From contig NZ_JALNTW010000022.1 in the NCBI RefSeq assembly GCF_023161665.1, positions 1 to 61,803 on the forward strand: 61,803 bases of DNA, written 5' to 3'. The translations under genes were made by a program, and so were the position numbers. The notes beneath the pieces were generated by a model, which was not told where the DNA came from, did not search any database, and saw only the letters and a program-made list of their open reading frames with translations. Below, piece by piece: positions 25,607 to 34,511 of this stretch. Each line of letters opens with the position of its first letter. The first letter of the stretch is position 1. Origin of the DNA: Shewanella sp. 1CM18E (GTDB taxonomy: Bacteria; Pseudomonadota; Gammaproteobacteria; Enterobacterales; Shewanellaceae).

Positions 25607-26500
25607 TTATTCAATTTGGTGGTGCCGCTTAATAATGGCTTCAAGTAATTCGCTGGCAGGTCCCTGTTTATCTCGGTTGGGGATCACTAAGCTCAAATTT
25701 GCTCTACGTTTACTAGAGCCTTGTAGTTGTAGTTTAGTTAATCGTTGTAATTCGAGATCTTTGTCTACAAGGTTTTGTGGTACCCAACAAAATCCCATGC
25801 CTTTTTTCAAAATGGTAATCGCCTCATGGAAATTACTCACCGTCCAGCGTTGCTCGGCTTTCAGCCAACCTAAGTCTGTATTTGGTGTTAAGGCTGTATC
25901 TTTAATAACGATTTGTAGATGTTGTGCTAGGGTTTGATCATCGTCGATAATACCTATTTGAGCCAGTGGATGCTCTGGATGGCAAACAAGTGCAAAGTCT
26001 ATATCGAGCAAGGGCTCAGCGATATGGCCTTTGGGAGGCGGTCCACCACAAATCGCAAGATCAACACTTTGTTGATTGATTAATTCTGCTGTGCCGGTAA
26101 TTACGGTGTCGACAATCGTGACTCTTGTTCCACGGCTTTGTGGTAAAAACTCACTAAGAGCGTCAACTAAGTGCTCCATTGGGTAAATTATTTCTCGGGC
26201 AATGGTTAATGTGGGCTCCCAACCCGTTTCCAAGTTATTAGCCAACATTTCGAGCTCATTAACTGATTGGGTTATGTGGCGAGAGCGACGTAGTAACACT
26301 TCACCGCATTCGGTTAAATAGGCTTTTCGACCTTTGACTTCAAGTAGTTGTACCCCAAGCTGCAATTGCAATTTGGCGACGGCATGGTTAAGTGATGACT
26401 GGCTCTTATTGAGTTTTTCTGCGGCTTGAGAGTAACCACCGAAATCGACCACTGCTTGCAGTATTCGCCACTGCTCAAGCGTTGATTTTGCTCTGTCCAT
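25607..26500 (-). CDS. LysR-family transcriptional regulator
   Basis: A 297-residue regulator with an N-terminal winged helix-turn-helix (WRILQAVVDFGGYSQAAEKLNKSQSSLNHAVAKLQ) and a C-terminal periplasmic-binding-like effector domain starting about residue 90. The LysR group normally controls a nearby gene. The nearest candidate is the minus-strand DUF3541-like operon upstream, although it reads in the same direction and does not show the usual divergent arrangement. Effector and targets are unknown. Confidence 0.88.
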   Translation of the reverse strand: MDRAKSTLEQWRILQAVVDFGGYSQAAEKLNKSQSSLNHAVAKLQLQLGVQLLEVKGRKAYLTECGEVLLRRSRHITQSVNELEMLANNLETGWEPTLTIAREIIYPMEHLVDALSEFLPQSRGTRVTIVDTVITGTAELINQQSVDLAICGGPPPKGHIAEPLLDIDFALVCHPEHPLAQIGIIDDDQTLAQHLQIVIKDTALTPNTDLGWLKAEQRWTVSNFHEAITILKKGMGFCWVPQNLVDKDLELQRLTKLQLQGSSKRRANLSLVIPNRDKQGPASELLEAIIKRHHQIE

Positions 26501-26540
26501 AGGAGTGTAATTATCTGAAATGGTGTTGCGAATCTTAAAT

Positions 26541-26562
26541 AAAGAGCCCCTAGGGGCCCTTT
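26541..26562 (-). terminator. Terminator at the end of the ligase-cluster operon
   Basis: Read on the minus strand, AAAGGGCCCC and GGGGCTCTTT form a 10-bp stem with one mismatch, followed by ATTT. It separates the DUF3541-like gene from the LysR gene. Confidence 0.55.
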
Positions 26563-26588
26563 AAAGGTAATTTATTTAACTGAACGAA

Positions 26589-27674
26589 TTACTTTTTTAT
26601 TGGCGTAACTTGTTTTGGTAGGTACTTTTTAGTCGCCTTTAACTCTGAAAGGTATGGGCCTTTATGTAATTTTTCCGGCCAATCAAGTAACATCATCGCT
26701 AACACGTTTCTGTGTTCGCCAATCACCAGATCTGGGTTACCTCTTGGTGATGGAATGATTTGTTCTTTTTGATCAAATGCATTGATGATGTGCTGCTGGG
26801 TTTTCTTTACAACAGGGTTGTTTGGCTGGCCAGCTAATAAGAAGCTAATGCCAACTTCAGCAATAATATCGTCCGTGGCGTCTTTTAAGATCCGGTCAAT
26901 ATTGTGCTCAAAATGATCTAAAATCCAAGCAAATTCTTTTGCATCGACATTGTGTTGGTAGTACTCACTCGCGGCAAAAATGAAGTGGGTCATACCGTAT
27001 AATTTGTTGCGGTACTGCTTTTTATCTAGCGTTTTGTCTTTATTGTCAGGATAAACATCAATAAATGCTTGTTTGTAATCTGCTAGATAATCACCTACAC
27101 CAATCTGCTTTGCCCAATAAACGTAGTTAATGAGCTGCGCAGCCCACGTTTCTATCATGGCTTTATCAGTTAAACCGGTTTTTAAGTCGGCTTTCTTCAG
27201 TGCTGCAGTAAGCTGTTCATGACATGGACCGGTAAAACCAAACTCATCAATACGGCTTGAGTAACGCAATAATACATCGGTATAGAAAATGAATTCAGGG
27301 AAGGGTTGTAATGCCTTTTTACGTGCTTTAGCACGTGGTCCTTTACCCAGAACCGAAATTGCTTGTTCTGCTTGTTCAGAGATAAAGCCGGGCTTATCAC
27401 TATTACAGGCGTAAAACGCTTGAGCTTCAGTGACAGCGTATAAATCAACAAGTGCAGCATTGGCGTATTTAGCATCGCCAGTCATCCGATATTGACGAAT
27501 GCCGTAGTGACCTTGCACGCGAGGAGGCAATTCAAATAGATGCTCTTCAAGGTTGTTTTTGATCCCTTGATAAACTTGTGCCTTAGTTGACTCTGTTACA
27601 GCAAGGTCGGCGGCAAAACTATTGGCGCAAAAAAGTGCAGCTGCGAGGGTGCTGATCTTGAGGATTGAAGGCAT
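26589..27674 (-). CDS. Secreted alpha-helical protein resembling DUF3541
   Basis: A 361-residue protein with a signal peptide (ILKISTLAAALFCANSFA). The mature part is largely helical and Tyr/Phe-rich and looks like the DUF3541 family of Vibrio and Shewanella; the assignment is from memory and only moderately sure. I chose the ATG at 27672-27674 because AAGGA lies about seven bases before it and the signal peptide begins there; nine extra residues are possible upstream. Its start overlaps the end of the M3-like gene by 56 bases, so it is the last gene of the cluster. It is probably periplasmic. No catalytic motif is visible. Confidence 0.65.
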   Translation of the reverse strand: MPSILKISTLAAALFCANSFAADLAVTESTKAQVYQGIKNNLEEHLFELPPRVQGHYGIRQYRMTGDAKYANAALVDLYAVTEAQAFYACNSDKPGFISEQAEQAISVLGKGPRAKARKKALQPFPEFIFYTDVLLRYSSRIDEFGFTGPCHEQLTAALKKADLKTGLTDKAMIETWAAQLINYVYWAKQIGVGDYLADYKQAFIDVYPDNKDKTLDKKQYRNKLYGMTHFIFAASEYYQHNVDAKEFAWILDHFEHNIDRILKDATDDIIAEVGISFLLAGQPNNPVVKKTQQHIINAFDQKEQIIPSPRGNPDLVIGEHRNVLAMMLLDWPEKLHKGPYLSELKATKKYLPKQVTPIKK

Positions 27675-29433
27675 ATTGAGTCCTTTTGATGAGTGAGTCA
27701 CTGGTTATTGGCTCCCCTAGTAATAATTGCAATCGAGTTGCTAAATCGCTAGCGGTTTCATTAACCACTAAGTTGTTGAAAACAAGTTTTTGATTCTGAC
27801 AGTCTTTTGTCGACTGGTAAATATCCTTGGCTACGGCTTGTTGCCAGATGTTCTGGTAGTAAATTGGTCCTTGGTACACAATGCCACTAAAACTATAGGC
27901 AGAATCGCTAATTTTATCCCAACTCTTACCAAATGCGAGCGTAAATGCTTTACTTAAATCGAATTTGTTGTTGCTGTCTGCCGCTAAATAAGTATTGAAT
28001 GCGACCTTAGCGCGAAACACCTGTAGCTGCGCTGAATAACGCTGCAATATTGCCTCTCTGCTATCGAATGTCGGTGTCGGTAAAAGCTTAGCTCTAAGCC
28101 AAGTTTGTAGCCAAAGCTGGTCGATTTTGGCGCTGTCCTGGGTTTCGCCTAGGGTATTATTAAGATAATACTTATCGCCACTGGCTAGCTGACTAACAAT
28201 TTGCGCAAATACGTTAATCACCTGACTTTGGGTTTTATATTGGCTTAAATTAGTGGGAAGTGTTAGCTCAAATTGACCAAACTGTTGGCCAACCACAGTA
28301 TGACGAATCGCTTTGGCCTTAATCCTTTTACCAAGATTGACATAAACCTCACCAATTAATCGCTGTTCATGGTAAATACGATACAGCTTTGGATTAACCT
28401 CAGAAAAGCGGATCCCAAGCGTTTCGAGTTGGGCACCTATTTGTTGTAGCCATAACTTTGAGCTGTATGACTCGACTTTTGTTGACTGCGCTTTTGCGAG
28501 TAACTGGCCGAGATCCCAAGGGGCGATATTAATAGCTTGAGTTTGCGCATCTAAAAATTTAGCGACTAATCTCGGCTTAGCTAGCCATTGCTGACTCAGC
28601 ATAGTATCGACATAGTCAGTAAAACCTGCTTGTGTGGCTTGTTGTTGGCGCAACTCTGTGATTTGCATGAGTGCGGTGTGGTTTTTTACCGATGCGCGAC
28701 CTTGATATGCTTGCCACACTTCTTTTCTACATTGTTCATTGGGCTGTTTAATTAAATAGCTGGCTAAAGAGTCGTTAAAGGATTTGTCGCGCTGAGGTGT
28801 GACTTGCTCAGTTGTTACTTGTTCAGTAATCGCTGCAGTCTGATCTAATTTACAACGCTGGCCAATAAAATTCAGGCTTAATAACTGGCTACTCACACCT
28901 TGCTTAAAAGCCGCCTGCGCCGTATGTAATTGCGCTTTATCGTAGGGGTTTTCGGTGTTTTTTGCTAAACGATTGATGCGTTTTACTAGCGCTTGAATAT
29001 TCGGATCTTGACTGGCGGCGAGTTTAAAGCGAATGGATTGAAATTCTGCAGACTTAAAAAATAGCGCTAGCTCGTCAGCTAGATATAACTGACATTGCAA
29101 CACACGCTCACGATCAGCGTATGTGAGTGGAAATTGACGATAATACTTGAGTCTATCGTTGATATTGAAAAAGCCAATGAGGTTTCGTTCAAGCTCGATG
29201 GCTTGGTTTTCTATAGTAAAATTATTGTTTTCGTTAGGCTTGTTAGCTTGATTATCTAAATTGGGCTTAACAGGAAACTGATAACTAAGACATTGCTCGA
29301 CTAACAGTGGGATAGGAGATACGGCAGCATAAGCTGCCGTATTAAAGCAAAACAAACACCAAATAGCTGGCTTTAACAGCCATTGACGCAGATTAGCTGT
29401 TGGCACTGAAATGGATTTTGGCGTAGGCCACAC
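27619..29433 (-). CDS. M3-peptidase-like exported protein lacking the HEXXH zinc motif
   Basis: A protein of about 600 residues with a signal peptide (AIWCLFCFNTAAYA) and a thimet-oligopeptidase (M3) fold. Recognisable blocks are the helical ITELRQQQATQAGFTDYVD, APWDLGQLLAK, LETLGIRFSEV and the late YSFSGIVYQGPIYYQNIWQQ, which matches the GYxAGYYxYxW segment. Where M3 enzymes carry V-x-x-LFHEFGH, this protein reads VINVFAQIVSQL, so the zinc ligands and catalytic glutamate are gone. It is therefore probably a pseudoenzyme. The start is uncertain: GTG at 29433 overlaps the ligase gene by 41 bases, and GTG at 29406 gives a shorter, cleaner signal peptide. The frame is otherwise intact. Confidence 0.65.
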   Translation of the reverse strand: MWPTPKSISVPTANLRQWLLKPAIWCLFCFNTAAYAAVSPIPLLVEQCLSYQFPVKPNLDNQANKPNENNNFTIENQAIELERNLIGFFNINDRLKYYRQFPLTYADRERVLQCQLYLADELALFFKSAEFQSIRFKLAASQDPNIQALVKRINRLAKNTENPYDKAQLHTAQAAFKQGVSSQLLSLNFIGQRCKLDQTAAITEQVTTEQVTPQRDKSFNDSLASYLIKQPNEQCRKEVWQAYQGRASVKNHTALMQITELRQQQATQAGFTDYVDTMLSQQWLAKPRLVAKFLDAQTQAINIAPWDLGQLLAKAQSTKVESYSSKLWLQQIGAQLETLGIRFSEVNPKLYRIYHEQRLIGEVYVNLGKRIKAKAIRHTVVGQQFGQFELTLPTNLSQYKTQSQVINVFAQIVSQLASGDKYYLNNTLGETQDSAKIDQLWLQTWLRAKLLPTPTFDSREAILQRYSAQLQVFRAKVAFNTYLAADSNNKFDLSKAFTLAFGKSWDKISDSAYSFSGIVYQGPIYYQNIWQQAVAKDIYQSTKDCQNQKLVFNNLVVNETASDLATRLQLLLGEPITSDSLIKRTQYAFNPQDQHPRSCTFLRQ

Positions 29434-30343
29434 GTTCTTCGACTGTCATATTATGGTTGCCCATTTTTTCAACGTGGCGAAGATTAGGTAAAATACCGCG
29501 ACCATTAGCAATCTGGATCGCTAATCCTGGGCGAGCATTTAGCTCAAGCAAAAGCGGGCCTTTATTTTTATCCAGAACCATATCGGTACCTAGATAGCCA
29601 AGTTCTGACATTTCATAAGCCATAGAAGCTGTATGCAATAGCGTATCCCATTGAGGAACTTGTATCGAAATTAGCTCTTTTTGCGTGTCAGGGTGCAGAT
29701 CAATAGGTTGGTCAAACTGCACAGCATGGAGGCCTTTGCCTGTTGCAATATCAATTCCGACACCCACAGCCCCTTGGTGCAAGTTTGCCTTGCCGTCAGA
29801 TGCTGCAGTAGATAATCGTAACATGCCCATAATTGGAAAGCCTTTAAAGATGATCAGACGAATGTCTGGTACACCTTCATAAGAGTAACCATCAAACACA
29901 GGATCAAATTGAATCAAGCCCTCTACAATGGCCACATCAGGCTTACCGCCTAATGAAAATAGCCCACTGAGTACGTTAGAAACGTGACGGTCCACTTCTG
30001 AAGGAGTGACTTCTTGACCATTGGGCTTGTAGTATCGTCCATTCTCAACTTTGGTAACCACCAAGATCCCTTTACCGCCAGAACCTTTGGATGGCTTGAT
30101 CACAAAGCCGTCAGTGTTGTTTACCATGCCAGGAATATCAGCAATGCCGTGTTGCTCAGATACCGTACCAATTAGGTCTGGCACGGCGATATTATTCGCC
30201 AATGCCAATTGCTTAGTGGTTAATTTATCATCGACTCGCTTGTAAAACTTACGCGGGTTATAGCGACCGATGTAGTCGATATTACGTTTATTCATACAAA
30301 GCACGCCGTTACGGCGTAAATCTGATGGCTTAGCTAGAAACAT
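29393..30343 (-). CDS. RimK-like ATP-grasp ligase (alpha-L-glutamate ligase-like)
   Basis: A 316-residue ATP-grasp enzyme. Lys83 and the glycine loop GSGGKG (87-92) bind ATP, and the C-terminal DMVLDKNKGPLLLELNARPGL carries the Mg-binding residues. This subfamily is annotated as an alpha-L-glutamate ligase-like protein and would join an amino acid or peptide to a carboxylate using ATP; its real substrate is unknown. It has no signal sequence, so it acts in the cytoplasm. Its ATG overlaps the stop codon of the 7TM-transglutaminase gene (TAATG on the minus strand), which implies coupled translation. This pairing is conserved in gammaproteobacteria as I recall. Confidence 0.85.
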   Translation of the reverse strand: MFLAKPSDLRRNGVLCMNKRNIDYIGRYNPRKFYKRVDDKLTTKQLALANNIAVPDLIGTVSEQHGIADIPGMVNNTDGFVIKPSKGSGGKGILVVTKVENGRYYKPNGQEVTPSEVDRHVSNVLSGLFSLGGKPDVAIVEGLIQFDPVFDGYSYEGVPDIRLIIFKGFPIMGMLRLSTAASDGKANLHQGAVGVGIDIATGKGLHAVQFDQPIDLHPDTQKELISIQVPQWDTLLHTASMAYEMSELGYLGTDMVLDKNKGPLLLELNARPGLAIQIANGRGILPNLRHVEKMGNHNMTVEERVAYAKIHFSANS

Positions 30344-31857
30344 TATTTTTCTCCAGCTAGTGGCTTGAAGCGTTTAAGTTCAAGCAAGCGATATCCTGTG
30401 TATTGGCCCATTAATAACACTAATGCCAAAATGACCAAGTGAATACCTAAGAAGTTAAATACCCAGTGCTGAACCCAAGTTGCGCTCATTGCTAAGTAGG
30501 CAAGGGTTGCCACAAATAGGCTACCGCCACCTTGCACGATAACTTCTTTCGGGCCTTCTTCTTCCCAAAGGATAGACATTCTCTCAATGGTCCATGCCAA
30601 GATAATCATCGGGAAGAAAGTAATGGTTAAACCTTCGCTTAAGCCAAACTTATACGACAGCAAGGTAAATAAGCCGATAATCCCTATCACCACGATAATT
30701 ACCGCGGAGATCCTGGAGATGAGCAAGAGGTTGAGCTCAGACAGATATGAGCGGATCATCAAGCCAAATGCCACAATCAATAGGAAACCAATTAAGCCTG
30801 TAAACAGCGTAGTTTGAATAAAGGCGAGGGCAATTAGCACCGGCATGAAAGTACCCGATGTTTTAATACCGATAAGTACGCGCAGGAACACGACCATAAG
30901 TACGCCAATTGGGATCAGTAAAATACCTTTGAATAAGCTTTGTTCTTCTAGTGGTAATTGATATAGCGAGAAATCTAACGCATTGTCGTTTTTCATTACA
31001 TCAATTGCTGTTGCCAACGCTGAACGCGTGTCTTGCAGCATTGAGAAGTTAACTTGAGAGTTTACGCCGCCAATCACATCCAGTACTGATGTGCCTGAGC
31101 GATCCCACAGCAGTAGGTTATCAGGACGGCCCTGAGTGCCTTCTTCTGCGTTAAATAGATGCCATTGGCCGTCATTATACACTTCAACAAAATTAGATAA
31201 TTGCTGTCTACGGCGCTGATCTTCTAAATAAAGACCACTGACTTCTTTAGCTGGGATCTCTTTGCTATGCAGCATACGGATAAACAATTTAGTTGGTGAA
31301 TTGCTGGTCAGCAGTAGCTCAATATTCTGGCTACGCTCGTTGGCGTTTAATTCTTTATTTAGCTGTTGAGCAAAAGAAAGGTTAGTCGCGCTTTTTGACC
31401 ATACTTCATCAATAGCCTGTTCTGCTGCAGCTTGCTCTGTTGCTGGCCATGTGTACGTAGATGGGCTTTGTGGCTCTTTGTCTTCCAAAAGCTTGTCTTG
31501 GCCTGTTGGAATGAGCGTGACTTTGTAATAAAGATCTTGAGTACCGGTTGCACTGCGAATCGACCAAATTGCGCGGCGATCAATGGCATTATTCGTAATA
31601 GTTAAGCCGTAACCTGGCGAGGTCGCGTTCTCTACCAAAATTTCATAAGCAGGATCTTCAGGCAGAGAGAACGATACCTCTGCAGGCTCGCCTGTACCAC
31701 GAAAGCTCACTTTGGCGTCAACAGCCCAGCTTTGCACTTGCTTACCTGGTAAAAAAGGTACGCTGTGCTCTATGCCGCGATAAACGCTAGCCGCAATACC
31801 GCTAATAAATAGCAATGCGACTAAAATGTAAAAGGGTTTTCTAGAATGCATTTGCAA
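30343..31857 (-). CDS. Inactive transglutaminase fused to seven membrane helices
   Basis: A 504-residue membrane protein. It has a first hydrophobic anchor (about 8-28), a periplasmic region (about 30-310) with a beta sandwich followed by a transglutaminase-like part, and a C-terminal block of seven close-packed helices (about 320-490, starting LFKGILLIPIGVLMVVFL and ending near HLVILALVLLMGQY). The transglutaminase Cys-His-Asp triad is not visible, which fits the family described as 'inactive transglutaminase fused to 7TM'. In sequenced genomes it is regularly found beside a RimK-like ligase and a RimB-like protease. A role as a membrane partner that presents a ligand to the ligase is my inference. 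Confidence 0.82.
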   Translation of the reverse strand: MQMHSRKPFYILVALLFISGIAASVYRGIEHSVPFLPGKQVQSWAVDAKVSFRGTGEPAEVSFSLPEDPAYEILVENATSPGYGLTITNNAIDRRAIWSIRSATGTQDLYYKVTLIPTGQDKLLEDKEPQSPSTYTWPATEQAAAEQAIDEVWSKSATNLSFAQQLNKELNANERSQNIELLLTSNSPTKLFIRMLHSKEIPAKEVSGLYLEDQRRRQQLSNFVEVYNDGQWHLFNAEEGTQGRPDNLLLWDRSGTSVLDVIGGVNSQVNFSMLQDTRSALATAIDVMKNDNALDFSLYQLPLEEQSLFKGILLIPIGVLMVVFLRVLIGIKTSGTFMPVLIALAFIQTTLFTGLIGFLLIVAFGLMIRSYLSELNLLLISRISAVIIVVIGIIGLFTLLSYKFGLSEGLTITFFPMIILAWTIERMSILWEEEGPKEVIVQGGGSLFVATLAYLAMSATWVQHWVFNFLGIHLVILALVLLMGQYTGYRLLELKRFKPLAGEK

Positions 31858-31862
31858 TTATC

Positions 31863-32618
31863 CTATTTATTGGCTTTAGACGACTTAGCGTCTTGTTTTT
31901 TTCCGTGGATAAAGGTTTGTCCAACATCTACTACGGCGATATCTTGCATAAACTTACGGCCAAGTAAAAGTGGATACTCTAAATGGCTACGGTCACTCAG
32001 GTTTAAATCCGTTTCAGCTTTGTACTGACCAATTTCAAGATGAGCATGGATCACTGGACGGCGATCACTTTTATCTTCTGCATCTTGCTTAATACGTACA
32101 AAACGTTCAACTTTTGATTCGAAGGTTTTAGCGGGTTGCTTTTCGCCTTGGGTGAACACGTCAAAACGAACCCATTGGCTACCATCTCTTTCAAATAAAA
32201 TGATATTTCGAGCATCAAGTGAAGATGACTCTGCACCGGTATCGATACGGGTCTCGAAGCTTGATTTCACTTCATCAATATAAACATGCTCTACGGCGCC
32301 AAGCATAAACTTATCGCCAATCGGTGATGGTGGGCATTGTGCTGGTGCGACGACCGGCACAACCGCGGGTTCTGGTTTTATGTTTATTTCAGCAACTTTG
32401 TTATTGAGTTCGTCAATTTGAGCTGTAAGCGCTGCGAACCCCGCAGATTGCGCTTGATCGCAATTATTAATTGCCGCAAGAATATTAGTTTCTTGCTTCG
32501 TTAAACTGGCTTCAAGCGCAGTGGCATCAACTGGAATTGGTGCATTCTTGTCGTTAGTCGTTGCACAACCTGCAAGAGCGGTTGTGACTGCGGCAATACA
32601 AATTATCTGCTTGAACAT
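31863..32618 (-). CDS. Lipoprotein RimB-like aspartyl protease
   Basis: A 251-residue protein with a lipoprotein signal (LAGC, lipid-anchored Cys18; alanine at +2, so outer-membrane sorting is likely). A short coiled coil (about 35-80) and a Pro-rich linker precede a retropepsin-like domain with the active-site motif DTGAESSS (126-133). The family is usually labelled 'ATP-dependent zinc protease', but the motif is that of an aspartyl protease, and RimB homologues trim residues added by RimK-type ligases. ATG at 32616-32618 follows GGAAG; a four-codon longer start at 32630 lacks a ribosome site. It begins 22 bases after cmoB and five bases separate it from the next gene. Confidence 0.82.
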   Translation of the reverse strand: MFKQIICIAAVTTALAGCATTNDKNAPIPVDATALEASLTKQETNILAAINNCDQAQSAGFAALTAQIDELNNKVAEINIKPEPAVVPVVAPAQCPPSPIGDKFMLGAVEHVYIDEVKSSFETRIDTGAESSSLDARNIILFERDGSQWVRFDVFTQGEKQPAKTFESKVERFVRIKQDAEDKSDRRPVIHAHLEIGQYKAETDLNLSDRSHLEYPLLLGRKFMQDIAVVDVGQTFIHGKKQDAKSSKANK

Positions 32619-32640
32619 AGTGCTTCCCATTTACTATTGG

Positions 32641-33633
32641 CTAGATTAAGTCTTTGTTTGGCTGATTTTTAGTGGCGATAATCGTCGCTCTTTTAGGCGC
32701 CGGATAACCTTCAACCGTTAGGCTAACATCATTAGGGTCTAAATAATCTACCAATGATTCATTTGGCATCCATTTGGTGCGTCTTTGTTCTGCTAGCGAG
32801 GTGACATCCACGTCAACACAACGAATATCGGTAAAGTCGCACTTCTTTAACCACAGCATAAGTGCGGCAACAGAGGGTAAGAACCATACGTTGTTCATTT
32901 TTCCATAACGGTCATTTGGTACTAAAACTGTGTTTTCATCACCATCTACAACCAGCGTCTCAAGTACCAGTTCACCACCAGTACGTAGTTGATCTCTTAA
33001 TTGATAGATATGATCAATAGGAGAGCGGCGGTGATACAGCACGCCCATTGAAAATACAGTGTCAAATGCATCAAGTGCAGGTAATTCTTCAATCCCTAAT
33101 GGCAGGAAGTGAATAGGGTGCTGGTTACCGGCTAAGCGCTTAACTGCTTCAAACTGGCACATAAATAGTGGTGATGGGTCGATACCAACAACGTGTTTAG
33201 CACCTTCACCTAACATGCGCCACATATGGTAGCCGCTACCGCAACCCACATCGAGAACGGTACGATTAGCCAGTGGTGAAATATGTGGTACAACGCGATC
33301 CCACTTCCAGTCAGAGCGCCATTCTGTATCGATTTCAACACCATGTAATGAATATGGGCCTTTGCGCCACGGCTTAAAAATACCTAATAGGTTTTCAAGC
33401 TTTTCACGTTCACCATCACTTAGTTGCTCACCTGAACCAATTTTTACACTGCTTTTAAAGTCAATGATGTCTGCTTCAGGATAGTGCAGTTTATTTAGCA
33501 CTTTTTCCCACTTAGGTAGTGATCCGTGCTTATGTTCGCGCTGCCATTGGCCAAGGATCGCTGGCAGGGTTTCCAGCCAGTGTTGCAGGCTAGAATCTGA
33601 AATTTGTTTGTAAAACGAGCTAAAGCTAATCAC
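32641..33633 (-). CDS. cmoB: tRNA U34 carboxymethyltransferase CmoB
   Basis: A 330-residue enzyme that transfers the carboxymethyl group from carboxy-S-adenosylmethionine to 5-hydroxyuridine 34, giving cmo5U in the wobble position. The Rossmann motif VLDVGCGSGYHMWRM and the substrate-contact region KGPYSLHGVEIDTEWRSDWKWDRV are intact. Length matches E. coli CmoB. Its ATG overlaps the cmoA stop by four bases (ATGA), so the two are coupled. Confidence 0.95.
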   Translation of the reverse strand: MISFSSFYKQISDSSLQHWLETLPAILGQWQREHKHGSLPKWEKVLNKLHYPEADIIDFKSSVKIGSGEQLSDGEREKLENLLGIFKPWRKGPYSLHGVEIDTEWRSDWKWDRVVPHISPLANRTVLDVGCGSGYHMWRMLGEGAKHVVGIDPSPLFMCQFEAVKRLAGNQHPIHFLPLGIEELPALDAFDTVFSMGVLYHRRSPIDHIYQLRDQLRTGGELVLETLVVDGDENTVLVPNDRYGKMNNVWFLPSVAALMLWLKKCDFTDIRCVDVDVTSLAEQRRTKWMPNESLVDYLDPNDVSLTVEGYPAPKRATIIATKNQPNKDLI

Positions 33634-34361
33634 TTAATTGCCACCATTGATGCAAAATTAAAACATTGGAACCATACACTGAACTGCTCAAACCCTTGGG
33701 CTCTAATTCTTGCCTCATGTTCGGCTAGCGTATCAGGTTTCATGACATTTTCTAACGAGCTACGCTTCTGGCTGATTTCTAACTCACTGTAACCATTTGC
33801 TCTTTTGAAATCGAGATGTAAATCATCTAGCGTTGACTGAATTTTGTCTTCTTTAAAATACAGTTTCTCAGAAAGGACCAGTAAGCCACCAGGTATCAGT
33901 CCTTGGTAAATATTTTTCAGTAAATTCTCACGATCGCTCGGCGCTAAAAATTGCATAGTAAAATTGAGTACAACAAGTGACGCATTTTCAATTTTGAGAT
34001 CTCTAATATCACCGCAAACTAGCTCTACAGGGGTTTCACTGACATAAGCAGCAAGGTTTTCATTGCAACGCTCAATCATCGATTCGCTATTATCGATAGC
34101 CACAATTTGACAGTTGCGTCCCTCTACTCGGCGGCGAATGCTTAACGTTGCTGAGCCTAACGAGCAACCTAAGTCGTAAATTTTTGTATTTGGCGCAGCA
34201 TATTTTTGTGCCAGATCACCAATAGTATTAATGATTTGCCCATAGCCAGGTACTGAGCGCCTGATCATGTCATTAAAGACACCGGCTACTTTGTCATCGA
34301 ATTGAAAGTCGCTGACTTGTTTGTAAGGCTTGGCAAAAAGATTGTCTTGTGAAGAGTTCAT
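33630..34361 (-). CDS. cmoA: Carboxy-SAM synthase CmoA
   Basis: A 243-residue SAM-dependent enzyme that makes carboxy-S-adenosylmethionine from SAM and prephenate for CmoB. The motif IYDLGCSLGSATLSIRR and downstream DNSESMIERC bind the cofactor. It is the first gene of the minus-strand unit, divergent from the diguanylate cyclase. The genes downstream of cmoB (lipoprotein protease and so on) follow on the same strand without a visible terminator, so the transcript may extend. Confidence 0.95.
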   Translation of the reverse strand: MNSSQDNLFAKPYKQVSDFQFDDKVAGVFNDMIRRSVPGYGQIINTIGDLAQKYAAPNTKIYDLGCSLGSATLSIRRRVEGRNCQIVAIDNSESMIERCNENLAAYVSETPVELVCGDIRDLKIENASLVVLNFTMQFLAPSDRENLLKNIYQGLIPGGLLVLSEKLYFKEDKIQSTLDDLHLDFKRANGYSELEISQKRSSLENVMKPDTLAEHEARIRAQGFEQFSVWFQCFNFASMVAIK

Positions 34362-34511
34362 GTGATCAGATCGTGGGAGTTCAACACTTTATTCTAGCTA
34401 AACATGACACTTAGCAGCAAGGCTAGCACTGGAAATTCCCCATAAAATTTTGTCTAATAGCAATAATAAAACAAAAAATAAGCAAAAATTTAACCTTTTT
34501 GGGAAATGTAA

